A stretch of 64,000 bases of DNA from Agapetus fuscipes (Eukaryota > Arthropoda > Insecta > Trichoptera > Glossosomatidae): the NCBI GenBank assembly GCA_951799405.1, contig OX637332.1, positions 8,375,001 through 8,439,000 of the forward strand, given 5' to 3'. Position numbers and translations under genes: made by a program. Positions 31,543 to 42,299 of this stretch are shown one piece after another; position 1 is the stretch's first letter, and each line of letters starts with the position of its first letter. The notes below the pieces were generated by a model. That model saw only the letters and a program-made list of their open reading frames with translations, was not told the DNA's origin and made no database searches.

Positions 31543-34500
31543 ATGTTCGCCAATATAAACGCAGTTCCACTCTGCAGAAAAACCGCCATAAACTTGCTCA
31601 GAGAGAATGAATGGGTGTTTGGAACTTGGAATGTCAGAAGAATGAATGAGTGTAAGGAGAAGGAAATCGTGAATGTGATGAATGAAAAAAGAATACAAGT
31701 GATGGGTGTGACAGAGACAAAAATGAAAGGGAATGGTGAAAAAGTATTAATGAATGGTGAACTGTATATCTGGTCAGGTGTGGAAGATGGGAATGAAAGA
31801 CAGGGTGTGGGTGTGGTTATAAGTGAGAATGTAAAAGGATGCATAACGGGCTACCAAAGAATCTCTCCAAGAGTTTTGACTGTTAAACTCAAAACAAACA
31901 GGATGAAAATTTTCTTGGTGGCCTGTTATGCACCTGTAGATTCAGAGTGTATGGACGTGAAAATGAGATTCTGGAATGAGTTGAATGCAGTTGTGCGCGA
32001 AAGCAAGAAGAATGAATACATTATAATTTTGGGAGATATGAATGGATGGGTAGGTACGCAAAGAGATGAGTGTGTGAAAATTGTTGGTCCTAGTGGACGA
32101 GGTGTAGTCAATGATAATGGGCGACACCTGATAGCTTTGTGTGCAGAGCACAGCCTTTTTGCATCAAACACATGGTTTCGACATAAGGATGTGCATCTGT
32201 ACACAAGGCAGATTGTGGGAAGTCGCACAATCATTGACTACATCTGTGTGGATGAAAGACTGAGAGGAGCCGTAAGAGATAGCCGTGTCTATCGTGGGCC
32301 TGAAATAGGCAGTGACCACTATCTCTTATGCGCTAAAATAATGATTGGAGAAGTAAGAAAGAAGAAACGTAAGAAGAAAGTAAGAAAGCCAAGAATAAAA
32401 GTAGAAAGTCTGAGTGATGAAAATGTGAAAGTGAAGTATAAATCAGAAATACAAAAAAAGTTAAGTGTGAATGAACTTGAAAAGAATGTTAATGAAAAAG
32501 ATATTGAAAGCATGTGGAAGTTTATGAAAGAAGGAATGATTGAATGTGCTCGAAAAGTATGTGGAGAAACGAAAGGTGGAAGATTGAAAGGGGATGCCTG
32601 GTGGAATGCTAAAGTAAAAGAGGCTGTGAAAGTGAAGAAGGAATGTTACAAAAAGTGGCTGAACGACAGGAATGTTAGAAAGCTAGAAGATGAATATAAG
32701 ATAGCCAAGCAAATGGCGAAGAATGTAGTTTATGAAAGCAAAGCGAATGAACAGAGAAAGATTGATGAAAAAATGAACAGGAGTTTCACCGACAGTAGGA
32801 AGGAATTCTGGAGATGGGTCGGTGCCAATAGGAATAAAGATTCTGCATTGACCACCCCAGGAATCAAAAGTGCTGTTGGTGAGATGGTATGGGAGAAGGA
32901 TGAAGTATGTAAGAGATGGAAAGAATATTTTGAAGGGATTTTTGGTCGGGGCGAAAGAATTTTGTTTAGAAAAATGACAGAAGAGAATGAATTTAGGATT
33001 TTGAAAGAAGAAATAAAAGTATCTATTGAATGTTTGAAGAATGGAAAGTCTGCTGGGTTTGATGGAATAAATGGTGAAATGTTGAAAGCAGGAGGTGAAT
33101 GCGTGATAGATTGGATGTACGAATTATGTAAGCTTTGTGTGAATGCAGGAGTAGTACCGATGGATTGGAGGAAGGCAGTCATTGTTCCCATTTACAAAGG
33201 TAAAGGGGACAAAAAAGACTGTCAGAACTTCAGACCAATCAGTCTACTCAGTATACCAGGAAAAGTCTTCTGTAAGGTGATTATAAAAAATGTGATTCTG
33301 ACTACTAGTGAAAGGATTTCCGATATACAGTCCGGCTTTATGGCCGGTAGAGGCTGTGTTGATCAGATTTTTACTCTACGACAACTTGTTGAAAAACAAT
33401 TGTCGGTGAGGCGGAAGCTGTTCACGGCCTTTGTAGATCTGGAAAAGGCTTTTGACTCAGTAGACAGAGGTATGTTATGGGATGTTTTGAAAGCATACGG
33501 AGTGAATGGGGCTCTCCTAGGTGCGGTGCATGCAAACTATGAAAATAGTACAGCATGTGTTCGTATTGATGATGAGTATAGTGAATGGTTTGAAGTTTTT
33601 AAGGGTGTAAGGCAAGGATGTGTGATGAGCCCATGGCTATTTAACATAGTCATGGACAAGTGTGTTCGAGATGCTAGACTTGATGATTGTGGATTAATGA
33701 TAGGAGAGAGCAAAGTGAGTGTTCTACTGTATGCGGATGATGCTGTTCTTGTATCGGACTCAGCAGTAGAATTGCAAACGATGCTCTCTAGATTGAACGA
33801 AGCTCTGCTAGGTAATTATTTGAAATTGAATGCAAGTAAGACGAAAGTTTTGATTTTTGAAAGAAATGAAGAAAATACGAACTACGAATTTAGAATAAAC
33901 GGAATGAATGTTGATGTGGTAAATGAGTTTGTATACTTGGGAAGTAAGTTTGAGAAAGATGGAAGAATGACAGGTGAACTTGAAAGAAGAGTAATGAAGG
34001 GCAGGTGTGTACTGGGTGCCACAGCTTGTATCGCCAAAAATCAAAATATTTCTAAAAATGCTCGATTGGCGGTACGCAGTGGCATACTTTTACCCACCTT
34101 GATGTATGGAAGCGAGGCCTGGACGGTGAATGAAAGTGAAATTAGTAAAGTCCATACTGTTGAAATGGACTTTCTAAGAAGTATGATTGGGAAAAAACGG
34201 AGTGACAGGGTGAGGAATGATTTTGTAAGAAAAGAATGTGGTGCAAAAGAAAGTGTGAAAGTGAAGATTAAAAGAAGTTTGTTAAGATGGTTTGGGCATA
34301 TGGAGAGAATGAATGAGGAAAGACTGACGAAGAAAGTATATGTTGGTAGAATAGATGGATGTCGTGGTAGAGGAAGACCGAGAAAGGTATGGATGGACCA
34401 AATATCCGAAATTGCGAATGAATGGAATATCCAGAGTCATAATAAAAGAAGAGCTTGTATGAAGAAGGTTATGACTCTGGAGGAAATGAAAGAAGTATGC

Positions 34501-34545
34501 AAGGATAGAAAGAAATGGCGGTTGATCTGTGATGTTGGCGGCTAG
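31543..34545 (+). CDS. RTE ORF: AP-like endonuclease plus reverse transcriptase
   Basis: This single polyprotein carries out target-primed reverse transcription in the nucleus. The N-terminal exonuclease-endonuclease-phosphatase domain spans about residues 24-262. It has TWN (N30), TETK (E58), CYAP (129), LGDMNGW (D165/N167), SNTWF and GSDH (257-259). A basic linker (272-285) follows. Reverse transcriptase spans about 480-740, with FRPISLL, TAFVDLEKAFDSVD (catalytic D632), GVRQGCVMSPWLF and YADD (730-733). The C terminus has RGRGRPRKVWMDQI and CKDRKKWRLIC, typical of the RTE clade. There are no frameshifts or stops. RTE ORFs are usually of about this length, so it looks essentially complete. 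Start choice is by longest ATG frame and is not certain. Confidence 0.93.
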   Translation: MFANINAVPLCRKTAINLLRENEWVFGTWNVRRMNECKEKEIVNVMNEKRIQVMGVTETKMKGNGEKVLMNGELYIWSGVEDGNERQGVGVVISENVKGCITGYQRISPRVLTVKLKTNRMKIFLVACYAPVDSECMDVKMRFWNELNAVVRESKKNEYIIILGDMNGWVGTQRDECVKIVGPSGRGVVNDNGRHLIALCAEHSLFASNTWFRHKDVHLYTRQIVGSRTIIDYICVDERLRGAVRDSRVYRGPEIGSDHYLLCAKIMIGEVRKKKRKKKVRKPRIKVESLSDENVKVKYKSEIQKKLSVNELEKNVNEKDIESMWKFMKEGMIECARKVCGETKGGRLKGDAWWNAKVKEAVKVKKECYKKWLNDRNVRKLEDEYKIAKQMAKNVVYESKANEQRKIDEKMNRSFTDSRKEFWRWVGANRNKDSALTTPGIKSAVGEMVWEKDEVCKRWKEYFEGIFGRGERILFRKMTEENEFRILKEEIKVSIECLKNGKSAGFDGINGEMLKAGGECVIDWMYELCKLCVNAGVVPMDWRKAVIVPIYKGKGDKKDCQNFRPISLLSIPGKVFCKVIIKNVILTTSERISDIQSGFMAGRGCVDQIFTLRQLVEKQLSVRRKLFTAFVDLEKAFDSVDRGMLWDVLKAYGVNGALLGAVHANYENSTACVRIDDEYSEWFEVFKGVRQGCVMSPWLFNIVMDKCVRDARLDDCGLMIGESKVSVLLYADDAVLVSDSAVELQTMLSRLNEALLGNYLKLNASKTKVLIFERNEENTNYEFRINGMNVDVVNEFVYLGSKFEKDGRMTGELERRVMKGRCVLGATACIAKNQNISKNARLAVRSGILLPTLMYGSEAWTVNESEISKVHTVEMDFLRSMIGKKRSDRVRNDFVRKECGAKESVKVKIKRSLLRWFGHMERMNEERLTKKVYVGRIDGCRGRGRPRKVWMDQISEIANEWNIQSHNKRRACMKKVMTLEEMKEVCKDRKKWRLICDVGG

Positions 34546-34639
34546 GGTTTGTTAAAGTGAATTTGGTTTTATGATTTAGTTTTTTATGTCCATGTATATA
34601 TTGTTATTTTTATTCTTTGATTTTAAAAAATGTAATTTG

Positions 34640-34908
34640 TCATGTATGTTCCTTGACTTATAGGTTGTTATGCGGCTGACCACCCATAATATAAAAATTG
34701 GTTCACTTTGCCAATGTCACCCCTGTTTCAGGGAAGGACGGCAAGAGTTGCAAGGCTTATGTTCATTTGAGATTGGGTTTTTATATTGTAGGTCCACATG
34801 CGGCATGTGTTAGCGCGAAATTATACATATCTGCTTGTGGGAATGCATTTAGTATAAATCTTAAATGATATATATCTTTGCAGCTTAGATTAGATTAGAT
34901 TAGATTAC
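34640..34908 (+). mobile_element. R-tail of the intact RTE element
   Basis: TATGTTCCTTGACTTATAGG to TTAGATTAGATTAGATTAGA. It differs by only a handful of bases from the solo copy at 37258. Confidence 0.92.
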
Positions 34909-35340
34909 GCGTGGTTTGCTTTGTAAAGCCGAAGAAAAAGAGATTACCATTGCGATCTAAGCTGAAATCAGCCAAATCTTGCATGATTAAAGATGACCTC
35001 TCTACGGACATACATTTATAAAAGAAACGGAACTTAGCTTCACACACTGCAGGCGCGTGAATAGAGTATAATAGCAATTATTTATTTATTAATACAAAAA
35101 CACACATTACATTTGTACACATAAGGAATTTAACTAAATAGAAAAATAATACATGTGCCTGAACTAGGAAATCCTGTGTCTCATTTCTCCCATTTTCTCC
35201 CATTTCTTTGAATTAACTCATTTGAAATTGTCTGAAGTGCTAGCGATGGCTCCAATCGAACTTAAATTTTGAATTTTAAATCTCACTACCAAGGTAAAAT
35301 GCGTTTTTTACCATATATTGCCTACCTATTGGGCGCATGC
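34909..35340. other. No recognised gene
   Basis: AT-rich flank between the RTE element and a T2 SINE. No exon is supported. Confidence 0.4.
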
Positions 35341-35344
35341 GCCT

Positions 35345-35625
35345 GTATGGATGGAGTGCTTGCATTCCATGCCGTGCGCTCGGGTTCAAGCCCCACCGAG
35401 TGTATCAGAAATGGCTTCCCGATTCTATGTTTATTTTAAACCCCAAAATAAAATACCGGCAAGGCTTACTCAGCCTTCATAATAAATTAGACCCAAACGA
35501 CTGAAGTGGTTGGCGTAAGGCCGGCCCCCTTCCCTGTAAAAATAAATAAGTTCCACTCGCGACATGCGGAACCCTTCGGAGATAACGCGGCAAAAGAAGT
35601 TACGCTTTATGTGTAGCTTAGTTGT
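35345..35625 (+). mobile_element. SINE T2
   Basis: From GGAGTGCTTGCATTCCATGC through TTCAAGCCCCACCGAG (B box), AAACCCCAAAATAAAATACC and AAGGCCGGCCCCCTTC to TGTGTAGCTTAGTTG, followed by a T run. The A-box part of the head is missing. Confidence 0.85.
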
Positions 35626-35799
35626 TTTTTTTTTTTAATTTTTATTATCCTGCTAAAACTTAAGTTTGGACTTTTCTATGAAGATATCCATTATTATATC
35701 GCATACAATAATCGAGGGACAGCGTTGGAAAGAGGTCGCCCGCGGCGCTTAATGAGCATCCAGACACCCCATTTTTTTTTTTAAATACAATATTTTCCC

Positions 35800-35850
35800 C
35801 GTCTGGGTGGCCGAGCGTGGTGAACTTGGGGTCGGAGGTTCGACACGAAG
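35800..35850 (+). pseudogene. tRNA-like fragment
   Basis: GGGTGGCCGAGCGTGG (A-box-like) and GGAGGTTCGACACG (B-box-like) are closer together than in a working tRNA. This is probably a SINE head or decayed tRNA pseudogene. Confidence 0.4.
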
Positions 35851-35937
35851 GAAAATGAAAATTAACTCGGCCGGCACGCGACCTTTTCGCGCTACGGACA
35901 ATGTGTCTTGTTCTTTGTAAGCATTTAAAAAAAAAAA

Positions 35938-36035
35938 AAAATAGATTTGTGAAGAGGAATGCATTTCGCTACCCTATTTTGAATGGACAGTTGTCTTCAT
36001 GCGAAAGCCGAAGATTTTGCATGCAGTGATATCTG
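35938..36035 (-). mobile_element. SINE T3 fragment
   Basis: AGATTTGTGAAGAGGAATGC and ACAGTTGTCTTCATGCGAAA match the T3 3' body. The fragment adjoins an R-tail. Confidence 0.75.
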
Positions 36036-36039
36036 TTTC

Positions 36040-36314
36040 ATATAAATCTCATATAAATCTAATCTAATCTGATCTAATTTGAAAATATATGTTACATTGT
36101 GGATTCACATTACATGCATTCTCACAAGCAGACACGTACAAGTTAGCGCTTGCACATGCCGCATGTGAACCTACAACATAAAAACCCAAATCTCAAATGA
36201 ACATACACCCTGCAACTCTTGTCGTTCTTCCCTGAAACAGGAGTGACATTGGCAAAGTGAACCATTTTTTACATCATTGGTGGTCAGCCGCTTACCAACC
36301 TATACATTAAGGAA
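36040..36314 (-). mobile_element. R-tail repeat, near full-length
   Basis: From CTAATCTAATCTGATCTAAT (inverted TTAGA tail) through GAAACAGGAGTGACATTGGC to ACCAACCTATACATTAAGGA. Confidence 0.9.
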
Positions 36315-36497
36315 CCGTTTCATTGGCAAATATATAATTTGGTATTAAACTTTATCTTTGAACTAGTAAATATTCAAACTGTTATTAATAGAGCAGGATT
36401 TTTATTTTGTATGGATTTATAAGTGGTGATGATAGAATTGAGAGAGTCATCGTATATGCCATCTATCACCAGCCCGCGACGTGTCACCATACCCCCA

Positions 36498-36524
36498 TGA
36501 CGTCACTGCAACCCCGTGACGTCA
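36498..36524. promoter_or_regulatory. Pair of full CRE palindromes
   Basis: TGACGTCA occurs at 36498-36505 and again at 36517-36524, 19 bp apart. A third lies far away at 6021. Any binding by CREB/ATF proteins is inferred from motif knowledge only, and no adjacent gene start was found. Confidence 0.3.
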
Positions 36525-36802
36525 GAGGTGACTGGATTGTCAATGGCCAATTAAAGGGCGACCCCAAAACATTGCAACTTAAATAAATCAGTATATCAGA
36601 GCAGGGTAATATTTTCCCATGGGTCTCTAATGCATGCGTGTCTGAAATATGCTGGGGTGGCTAACCGTGTGTGCTACCAATCAAGAGGTCAAGCGCTCGA
36701 TAGATACAGTCTTGTCATGAGAACTCATAATTATTGCAGTTGCGTATTTTTGTTCATGCAATCTTTTTTTAATAGTGATCTTTTATTCAAATCGCATTTC
36801 TA

Positions 36803-36955
36803 TAATCTAGAATCTAAGTTGCATAGATATATTACATTTAAGATTCATATTAATGCATTCCCATAAGCATACACGTAAAAGTTCGCGCATACATTGGAAT
36901 GACATTTGCAAACCATTTTTTACAGTATGGGTGGTCAGCCTCATACCAAGCTTTA
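36803..36955 (-). mobile_element. R-tail repeat, internally deleted
   Basis: ATCTAAGTTGCATAGATATA tail, CACGTAAAAGTTCGCGCAT, then directly GACATTTGCAAACC and GGGTGGTCAGCCTCATACC. About 90 bp of core is missing. Confidence 0.8.
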
Positions 36956-37257
36956 ACTTAGGGAAGATGTTATTTAAAAAAAAAAAGGTTCACAAAGTCA
37001 ATGCAACTTAAATAGGTGCTTGCTTAAGCTTATTGAGGAAAAACGATCGTTTTCGATTTAAGTTATGTGTAGAATGATTTTAGATAAAAATAAATTGCTT
37101 CTGTTTGGAAAATTTCGCTTACAAAAGTCTTATTTAGTCGACTGGAATTTAAAAAAAAGGTCGGCTTTCTTTATGAACAAATGATTAAAAAAAACCCTCA
37201 TAAAATAAATACAATCCAGACTAGTCCTGGATGATTTAAATCCATATAATGTAAAAA

Positions 37258-37520
37258 AAGTATGTTCCTTGACTTATAGGTTGTTATGCGGCTGACCACC
37301 CATAATATAAAAAATTGGTTCACTTTGCCAATGTCACCCCTGTTTCAGGGAAGGACGGCAAGAGTTGCAAGGCTTATGTTCATTTGAGATTGGGTTTTTA
37401 TATTGTAGGTCCACATGCGGCATGTGTTAGCGCGAAATTATACATATCTGCTTGTGGGAATGCATTTAATATAAATCTAAAATGATATATATCTTTGCAG
37501 CTTAGATTAGATTAGATTAA
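37258..37520 (+). mobile_element. Solo R-tail, almost identical to the LINE copy
   Basis: TATGTTCCTTGACTTATAGG to GCAGCTTAGATTAGATTAGA. There is no ORF upstream, so this is a free-standing R-tail that moved recently. Confidence 0.92.
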
Positions 37521-38035
37521 TAAAATAGCCATTGCGAAACATACGCTTTATGATACACTTCTACATTATCACATTCACATTATTTTTTTTATAATCGACA
37601 CAATACACGTCGGGGTACATTCTGCACCCAAGACAATCAGTTAAAACAAAATTTATGTTATGAAATCATGGCTGCATTGTTGTTAAAAAGACAGGGGTGT
37701 AGTCGGCCGCAGCTCGAGCGGAAGAGGGGCTCTGTATTGTTACACATTTATTGAGCTCCGCCGTACCCCAACTATATAAAACATTACTTTGTAAACACAA
37801 CCAAAGCGTTTCCATAAAAAAACATTCAAACTGTAACGCTCGATAGATGTGCTGGTTTAGTTTTAGTATATTTTTTTTGGTGTGGATGAGTTTAAACGTA
37901 AAGTTGGGGTGGTTTATTATATGGGAGAGAAGGACGCGTGCCGATTAATATGCCGTGCAGTTACGCTAAATGTAAAAATCACAGCCCCTTCGATATGCGA
38001 GGAAAAAGGACTGGGGATTTTTGGTTTGTATACAT

Positions 38036-38297
38036 TTTAGTTCCTTGACTTAAAGGTTGTTATGCGGCTGACCACCCATACTGTAAAAAATGGTTCACTT
38101 TGCCAATGTCACCCCTGTTTCAGGGAAGGACGGCAAGAGTTGCAAGGCTTATGTTCATTTGAGATTGGGTTTTTATATTGTAGGTCCACATGCGGCATAT
38201 GTAAGCACGAAATTATACATATCTGCTTATGGGTTCATTTAATATAAATCTTAAATGATATATATCTTTGCAGCTTAGATGAGATAAGATTAGATTA
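38036..38297 (+). mobile_element. Solo R-tail
   Basis: From TAGTTCCTTGACTTAAAGGT to CAGCTTAGATGAGATAAGA. Closely related to the 37258 copy. Confidence 0.9.
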
Positions 38298-38480
38298 GGT
38301 TGGAATGAGGCTGACTACTTAATCTATGAAAACTAACTCTCAATATCTCTCCTGTGTCAGTTGAAAGTAACGGTCTATTTCAATTAAATTTGGTGAGAAG
38401 ACATGCAGCATGTGTAATTGCGAAATTATACGTGTCTGCTTGCATTCAATAATTATTTTTAATGTCAATATGTCTTTGAT
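38298..38480 (+). mobile_element. R-tail repeat, old copy
   Basis: TTGGAATGAGGCTGACTACT, GACATGCAGCATGTGTAATT and GTGTCTGCTTGCATTCAAT are degraded R-tail motifs following the preceding copy. Confidence 0.65.
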
Positions 38481-38574
38481 TTAGATAACAGGTTCAAGAT
38501 TGGTGGACTAGTAATGTTCTCCGAACACGGATTGTCAAGGTTTCTACAAAACACTCTACAAAACAATCTAGTCC

Positions 38575-38695
38575 AACCGGTTCCTGGTCTAGTCGTATTC
38601 GTAATTGGAAGGTCGTGGGTTTGATTCCCGGCGAAGCATTTCACATTTGCAGGCGTTCCTTGAGAATTCTTATGACTAAGCTCTTTTAAAAAATT
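38575..38695 (+). mobile_element. SINE T1 remnant
   Basis: CTGGTCTAGTCGTATTCGTA and GGAAGGTCGTGGGTTTGATT, then CCCGGCGAAGCA, are T1 head. A shortened body with TTGAGAATTCTTATGACTAA follows. Confidence 0.65.
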
Positions 38696-38764
38696 AAAAT
38701 CAAAGATAGTCATTAAAGGTAAGTGTCTACAGTAATAGTAGGTCTAAATTATATACAAGGGTCA

Positions 38765-38945
38765 GAGGAAAGCGTGGAAGAGGAAGACCGAGAAAAGAAT
38801 GGATAGACTAAATAGGTGAGATTGCGAAAGAATGGAATCTACAGAGTGAGAATAAGAGAAGAGTGTGTATGAGGAAAGTGATGAATGTTGAAGACGTGTA
38901 GGAGGTATGCAAGGACAGAAAAAAGGGGAGATGCATTCTGCGGGG
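38765..38945 (+). pseudogene. RTE reverse-transcriptase C-terminal remnant, third subfamily
   Basis: The frame reads KRGRGRPRKEWID, stop, IGEIAKEWNLQSENKRRVCM, then RKVMNVEDV, stop, EVCKDRKK. It has internal stops and aligns with the intact RTE C terminus, but is distinct from it and carries no R-tail. Confidence 0.8.
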
Positions 38946-39354
38946 GTACCGGCCATTTCTTAGTGGAACGGCAGCTAGATACATTAGTACTGTTTTCAAA
39001 ATTAATAATGCTTAAAAAAATATTTTTGAGAACATTTTTTTTTTTAATTTTCTGATTCGTGTCTGCATAGAGATAAGGGCATTACTAAGTGCCTGATCGT
39101 GCGAACATTTGCCGAATCGAAAAGTCATTCTCCGCGCTCGCCTCTGCAACAATACGAGCACCCACTGTCACTTAAAACAAGACAAGTTTACACTTCAGAG
39201 TGCTCTTTTTCAGCTTTGTCTTTCCCTTTATTTTAGTATTTTTATCGATAAAAAATATTGAATTATTTTAGTATTTTTAAACATAAAAAATATTAAATTC
39301 AGAACAATTTTTTTAGTTTTAGAATGTGATAAAAAAACGCTGCTAAGCTGTTGG

Positions 39355-39685
39355 AACCTGTATAGTGAAACTTCTTGCCGCGTTTTCCTTGAAAGGGTCA
39401 CATGTGGCGAGTGGAACCTATTTATTTTTACATATATCTTTTTTACAGGTAATTGGGCCGGCCTAGCGCCAACCACTTGAGTTGAAGTGGGAGTTTCTCA
39501 GCTCCCGAGGTTGCTGTTACTAATTTCTCGTGAAGGCTGAGTAAACCTTGCCGGTATTTAATTTTGAGTTTGAATTAAACACCGAAATGGAAAATTAATC
39601 ATTTCTGAGACTCTCGGTGGGATTCGAATCTGAGGTCTCGGCATGGAATGCAAGCACTCTACAAACTGAGCTATAGACCGGACTC
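39355..39685 (-). mobile_element. SINE T2, near full-length
   Basis: Minus-strand head at 39685 (TCTATAGCTCAGTTTGTAGA, B box GATTCGAATC), CATTCCATGCCGAGACC, then body to AGTTTCACTATACAGG. Confidence 0.85.
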
Positions 39686-40011
39686 TTGTCATTTTCTAAA
39701 ATCTACCTATCAACTCTTGAAACCTTTGCCAGAAATAGGACTGGTGTTTCGAAAGTGAACAAATCGCTTTCGTTCAAATTAATTACTGGTGTTTTGGAAT
39801 TTTCTGTTTTTGTTTACTGTGAATTCTCTCTTTCATTGTTTTCACGGCGTGAAAAAAACAAAAGATGTCAATTGACGTGCACACAACATGATGCCTTAAT
39901 TATTGGTGTCTGTTACTTGTTTGTATGTTGAATGCTGCTGAAAAACAGTCAATTAATGTAACAGCATTCATGAAAAAAATGGTCACCTCTTCTTTTATCT
40001 AAAACATGATG

Positions 40012-40170
40012 TTGCAGGGTGGATGTCTATTTGAGATTTGGTTTTTATGTTGTAGGTTTACATGAGGCATGTGCAAGCGTGAACTTGTACGTGTCTGGTT
40101 GTGAGAATGCATGTAATGTGAATCTCCAATGTAACATATCTTTGCAACTTAGATTAGATTAGATTAGATG
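40012..40170 (+). mobile_element. R-tail repeat, 5'-truncated
   Basis: GTTGCAGGGTGGATGTCTAT to TTAGATTAGATTAGATTAGA. It belongs to the same subfamily as the copy at 1-262. Confidence 0.85.
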
Positions 40171-40644
40171 ATTCTTTGTGTACACATTTTAATTTTTTTT
40201 TTAACATATTAATTATCATGCTTTTGTCTATTTTGTTACGTATATTTTTTGTGTGTTTTGTTTGTCTGTGTAAATTAATAATAAAGTATGTGAAGTTTCT
40301 CTAGAAATAAATAGTTGTTAGGTACTTCTATAATTTGTATTTGATATTGATTTGTATTGTTTGAGATTGAGTGCGTGTTTGGTCGGATGTTCTAGTCTAG
40401 TCTCGCATGTAACGATTCTCAAAGATTCGAGAATGATCTTTATTCGTACTATATAATAAGGGAAAAATTTTCTTTAAAAAGAGAAGACAATCGACCGTTG
40501 AATTGGGAAGGTGTAAAGTGACTCTGTATCTGAACTGCATCGGAAATAAATTGTGTAAAATAAATCACCACAGTTTTAACTAAATTCAACCCGCGTAAAA
40601 TGAGAACGATTAACTTTTAAGTATTACAGTGTATCTATAACAAA
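40171..40644. other. No recognised gene
   Basis: T-rich sequence with an AATAAA near 40282. No exon or repeat could be assigned. Confidence 0.4.
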
Positions 40645-40795
40645 GCTGTTATCTATAATGCAAAGGCCAATTAACCTTTAAGATTTATATTAAATACACG
40701 CCCACAAGCAGATACGTTTAAATTCGCACTAACACATTTTCCATATGTTAAATTAAATCTCAAATGAACATAAACCCAGCAACTCTTGCCAGTTT
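40645..40795 (-). mobile_element. R-tail repeat, partial
   Basis: AACCTTTAAGATTTATATTA, CGCCCACAAGCAGATACG and CCCAGCAACTCTTGCC match the 3' two-thirds of the unit. Confidence 0.75.
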
Positions 40796-41194
40796 TTATC
40801 ATTTTTACTGTTTAAGTTGCCAGATTTATGCCAACTTATATGTAATTCAAGATTTTTTTTTTTTTTAAATACGCATTTTCATTTTTATAGTATAGTTTAA
40901 ATAAATTTGATATTCGTGGCAACATATAATTGGCCTTGTTTTTTGTAATTGCTATTATTATATTTCTTATGTAACGCTGTTTGTTGTCCTATTAAAAAAA
41001 AAAAAATGTAAGTAAACGCTTAGGATGGTTTATCATTCCGGTCATTAAGTGACTATATTTTTGTTGGAAAATAAACAGACTGACGTAAAATAATAGTGCT
41101 GATACAATTATCTGACATATACTGCATGCCTAAATTACTTTTCTTTTTCTTCTTCTTGTATTAGATCTAACATCTTTGGAACTCCCTGCTGTGA

Positions 41195-41400
41195 TGCATA
41201 AGACCAACTACTGTTCTTTCATATTGTGGATGGACAGCCTGGTAGACGCTGGCCGTCTGGTATTTCCTGTGCCACGATTCGGTTTAACCTACTCTCGCTT
41301 ATGCGGACTACATGATCCCTCCAGAACCGTCTCCTCTTCCTACTCCATCTGACGATGTCTTCAACATCGCAGATGCTTCTGATTTCTGAGTTCCTTAATC
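41195..41400 (-). pseudogene. LINE reverse-transcriptase C-terminal remnant
   Basis: The minus-strand frame reads LRNSEIRSICDVEDIVRWSR, then KRRRFWRDHVVRISESRLNR, then IVAQEIPDGQRLPGCPS. This is a typical non-LTR C-terminal tail, of a lineage separate from the intact RTE element. A smaller relative is near 52.5 kb. Confidence 0.75.
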
Positions 41401-41499
41401 CATTAATTAAATGTCATTATCCTAGTTTAGTACAGATAAACGTGACAAAAATGGATGTTTATTGGATTTTTTACGTTTATCCGATATGATTCTTCTATA

Positions 41500-41745
41500 A
41501 TTCCTTGACTTATAGGTTGGTATTAGGCTGACCACCCATACTGTAAAAAATGGTTCACTTTGCCAATGTCACCCCTGTTTCAAGGAAGGTCCGCAAGAGT
41601 TGCAGTGCCTATGTTGATTTGAAATTGGGTTTTTATTTTGTAAGTTCACATGCGGCGTGTGTAAGCGCGACTTATTCGTGTCTGCTTATGGGAATGCATA
41701 TAATATGAATAGAAATGTTATATATCTCTGCAATTTAGATGATAA
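41500..41745 (+). mobile_element. R-tail repeat, near full-length
   Basis: ATTCCTTGACTTATAGGTTG head to GCAATTTAGATGATAATT tail. Confidence 0.9.
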
Positions 41746-41859
41746 TTTAAAGCTTCTGATTTTTAAGTTCCATAATCGATTCATTCAATATAATTATTCT
41801 AATTTAGTAAAGATTCATGTGGCATAAATGGAAGTCTGTTGGATTTTTTACGTTTATCC

Positions 41860-42060
41860 GTCGGTCGTGAAGCTTTGCGTCCTACAAAGCGCTGTGTAAC
41901 TTTACCCCAGAAGGCTCTAGTCGGGAGGGGGGTGGTGGTGGGTGGGGGAGGGGCGGGGCGTGATCGATGGCCCCCCCGTTGCCATGGCGACGCTTCCGGC
42001 GCTAGCGTCGCGGCGGCAGAACACAGAACTGCCGGAGAAATATTATAGAGCGCCTGAAAT
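41860..42060. other. GC-rich island with G-runs
   Basis: Contains GGGAGGGGGGTGGTGGTGGG and GGCGACGCTTCCGGCGCTAG. Open frames on both strands reflect base composition. It could be promoter DNA, but no core elements were found. Confidence 0.35.
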
Positions 42061-42299
42061 ACACACAGACCGGTCGGATCAATGAAACTAGACTGCTTTA
42101 TCACCGGCCTGATGCGGCGGCGTCTCAAGAAATTTACATTCAATAACAGAGGCCACAACCTGATCGATGGTGCTCAGAGGACAGTTGAGGAAAGGTGGCT
42201 GAATAAGGCTAAATAACCGAGAAATGTAAAAAAGAATGGAAGAGGCATTTTTCTGGAAGTAGATTAAAAAAAATCTTCAAAAGAAGATAAACGTCTAAT

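Larger units (their letters stand above)
31543..34908 (+). mobile_element. RTE-type non-LTR retrotransposon with intact ORF
   Basis: A 1000-codon ORF is followed by about 95 bp of unique 3' UTR and the R-tail, ending in TTAGATTAGATTAGATTAGA. The left boundary is uncertain; the ORF may extend upstream of the window's best ATG, or the 5' UTR may be very short. It begins about 130 bp downstream of the LDLa frame. The intact ORF and close similarity of its R-tail to the 37.3-kb copy imply recent activity. Confidence 0.92.

Noticed and set aside
31455..33191. Long antisense frames opposite the RTE ORF
   Set aside because: They are Ser/Phe/Thr-rich shadows of the real plus-strand coding sequence.
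34880..34908. Telomeric repeat tract
   Set aside because: The unit is TTAGA, not the insect telomeric TTAGG, and it is the retrotransposon's own tail found at many dispersed sites.
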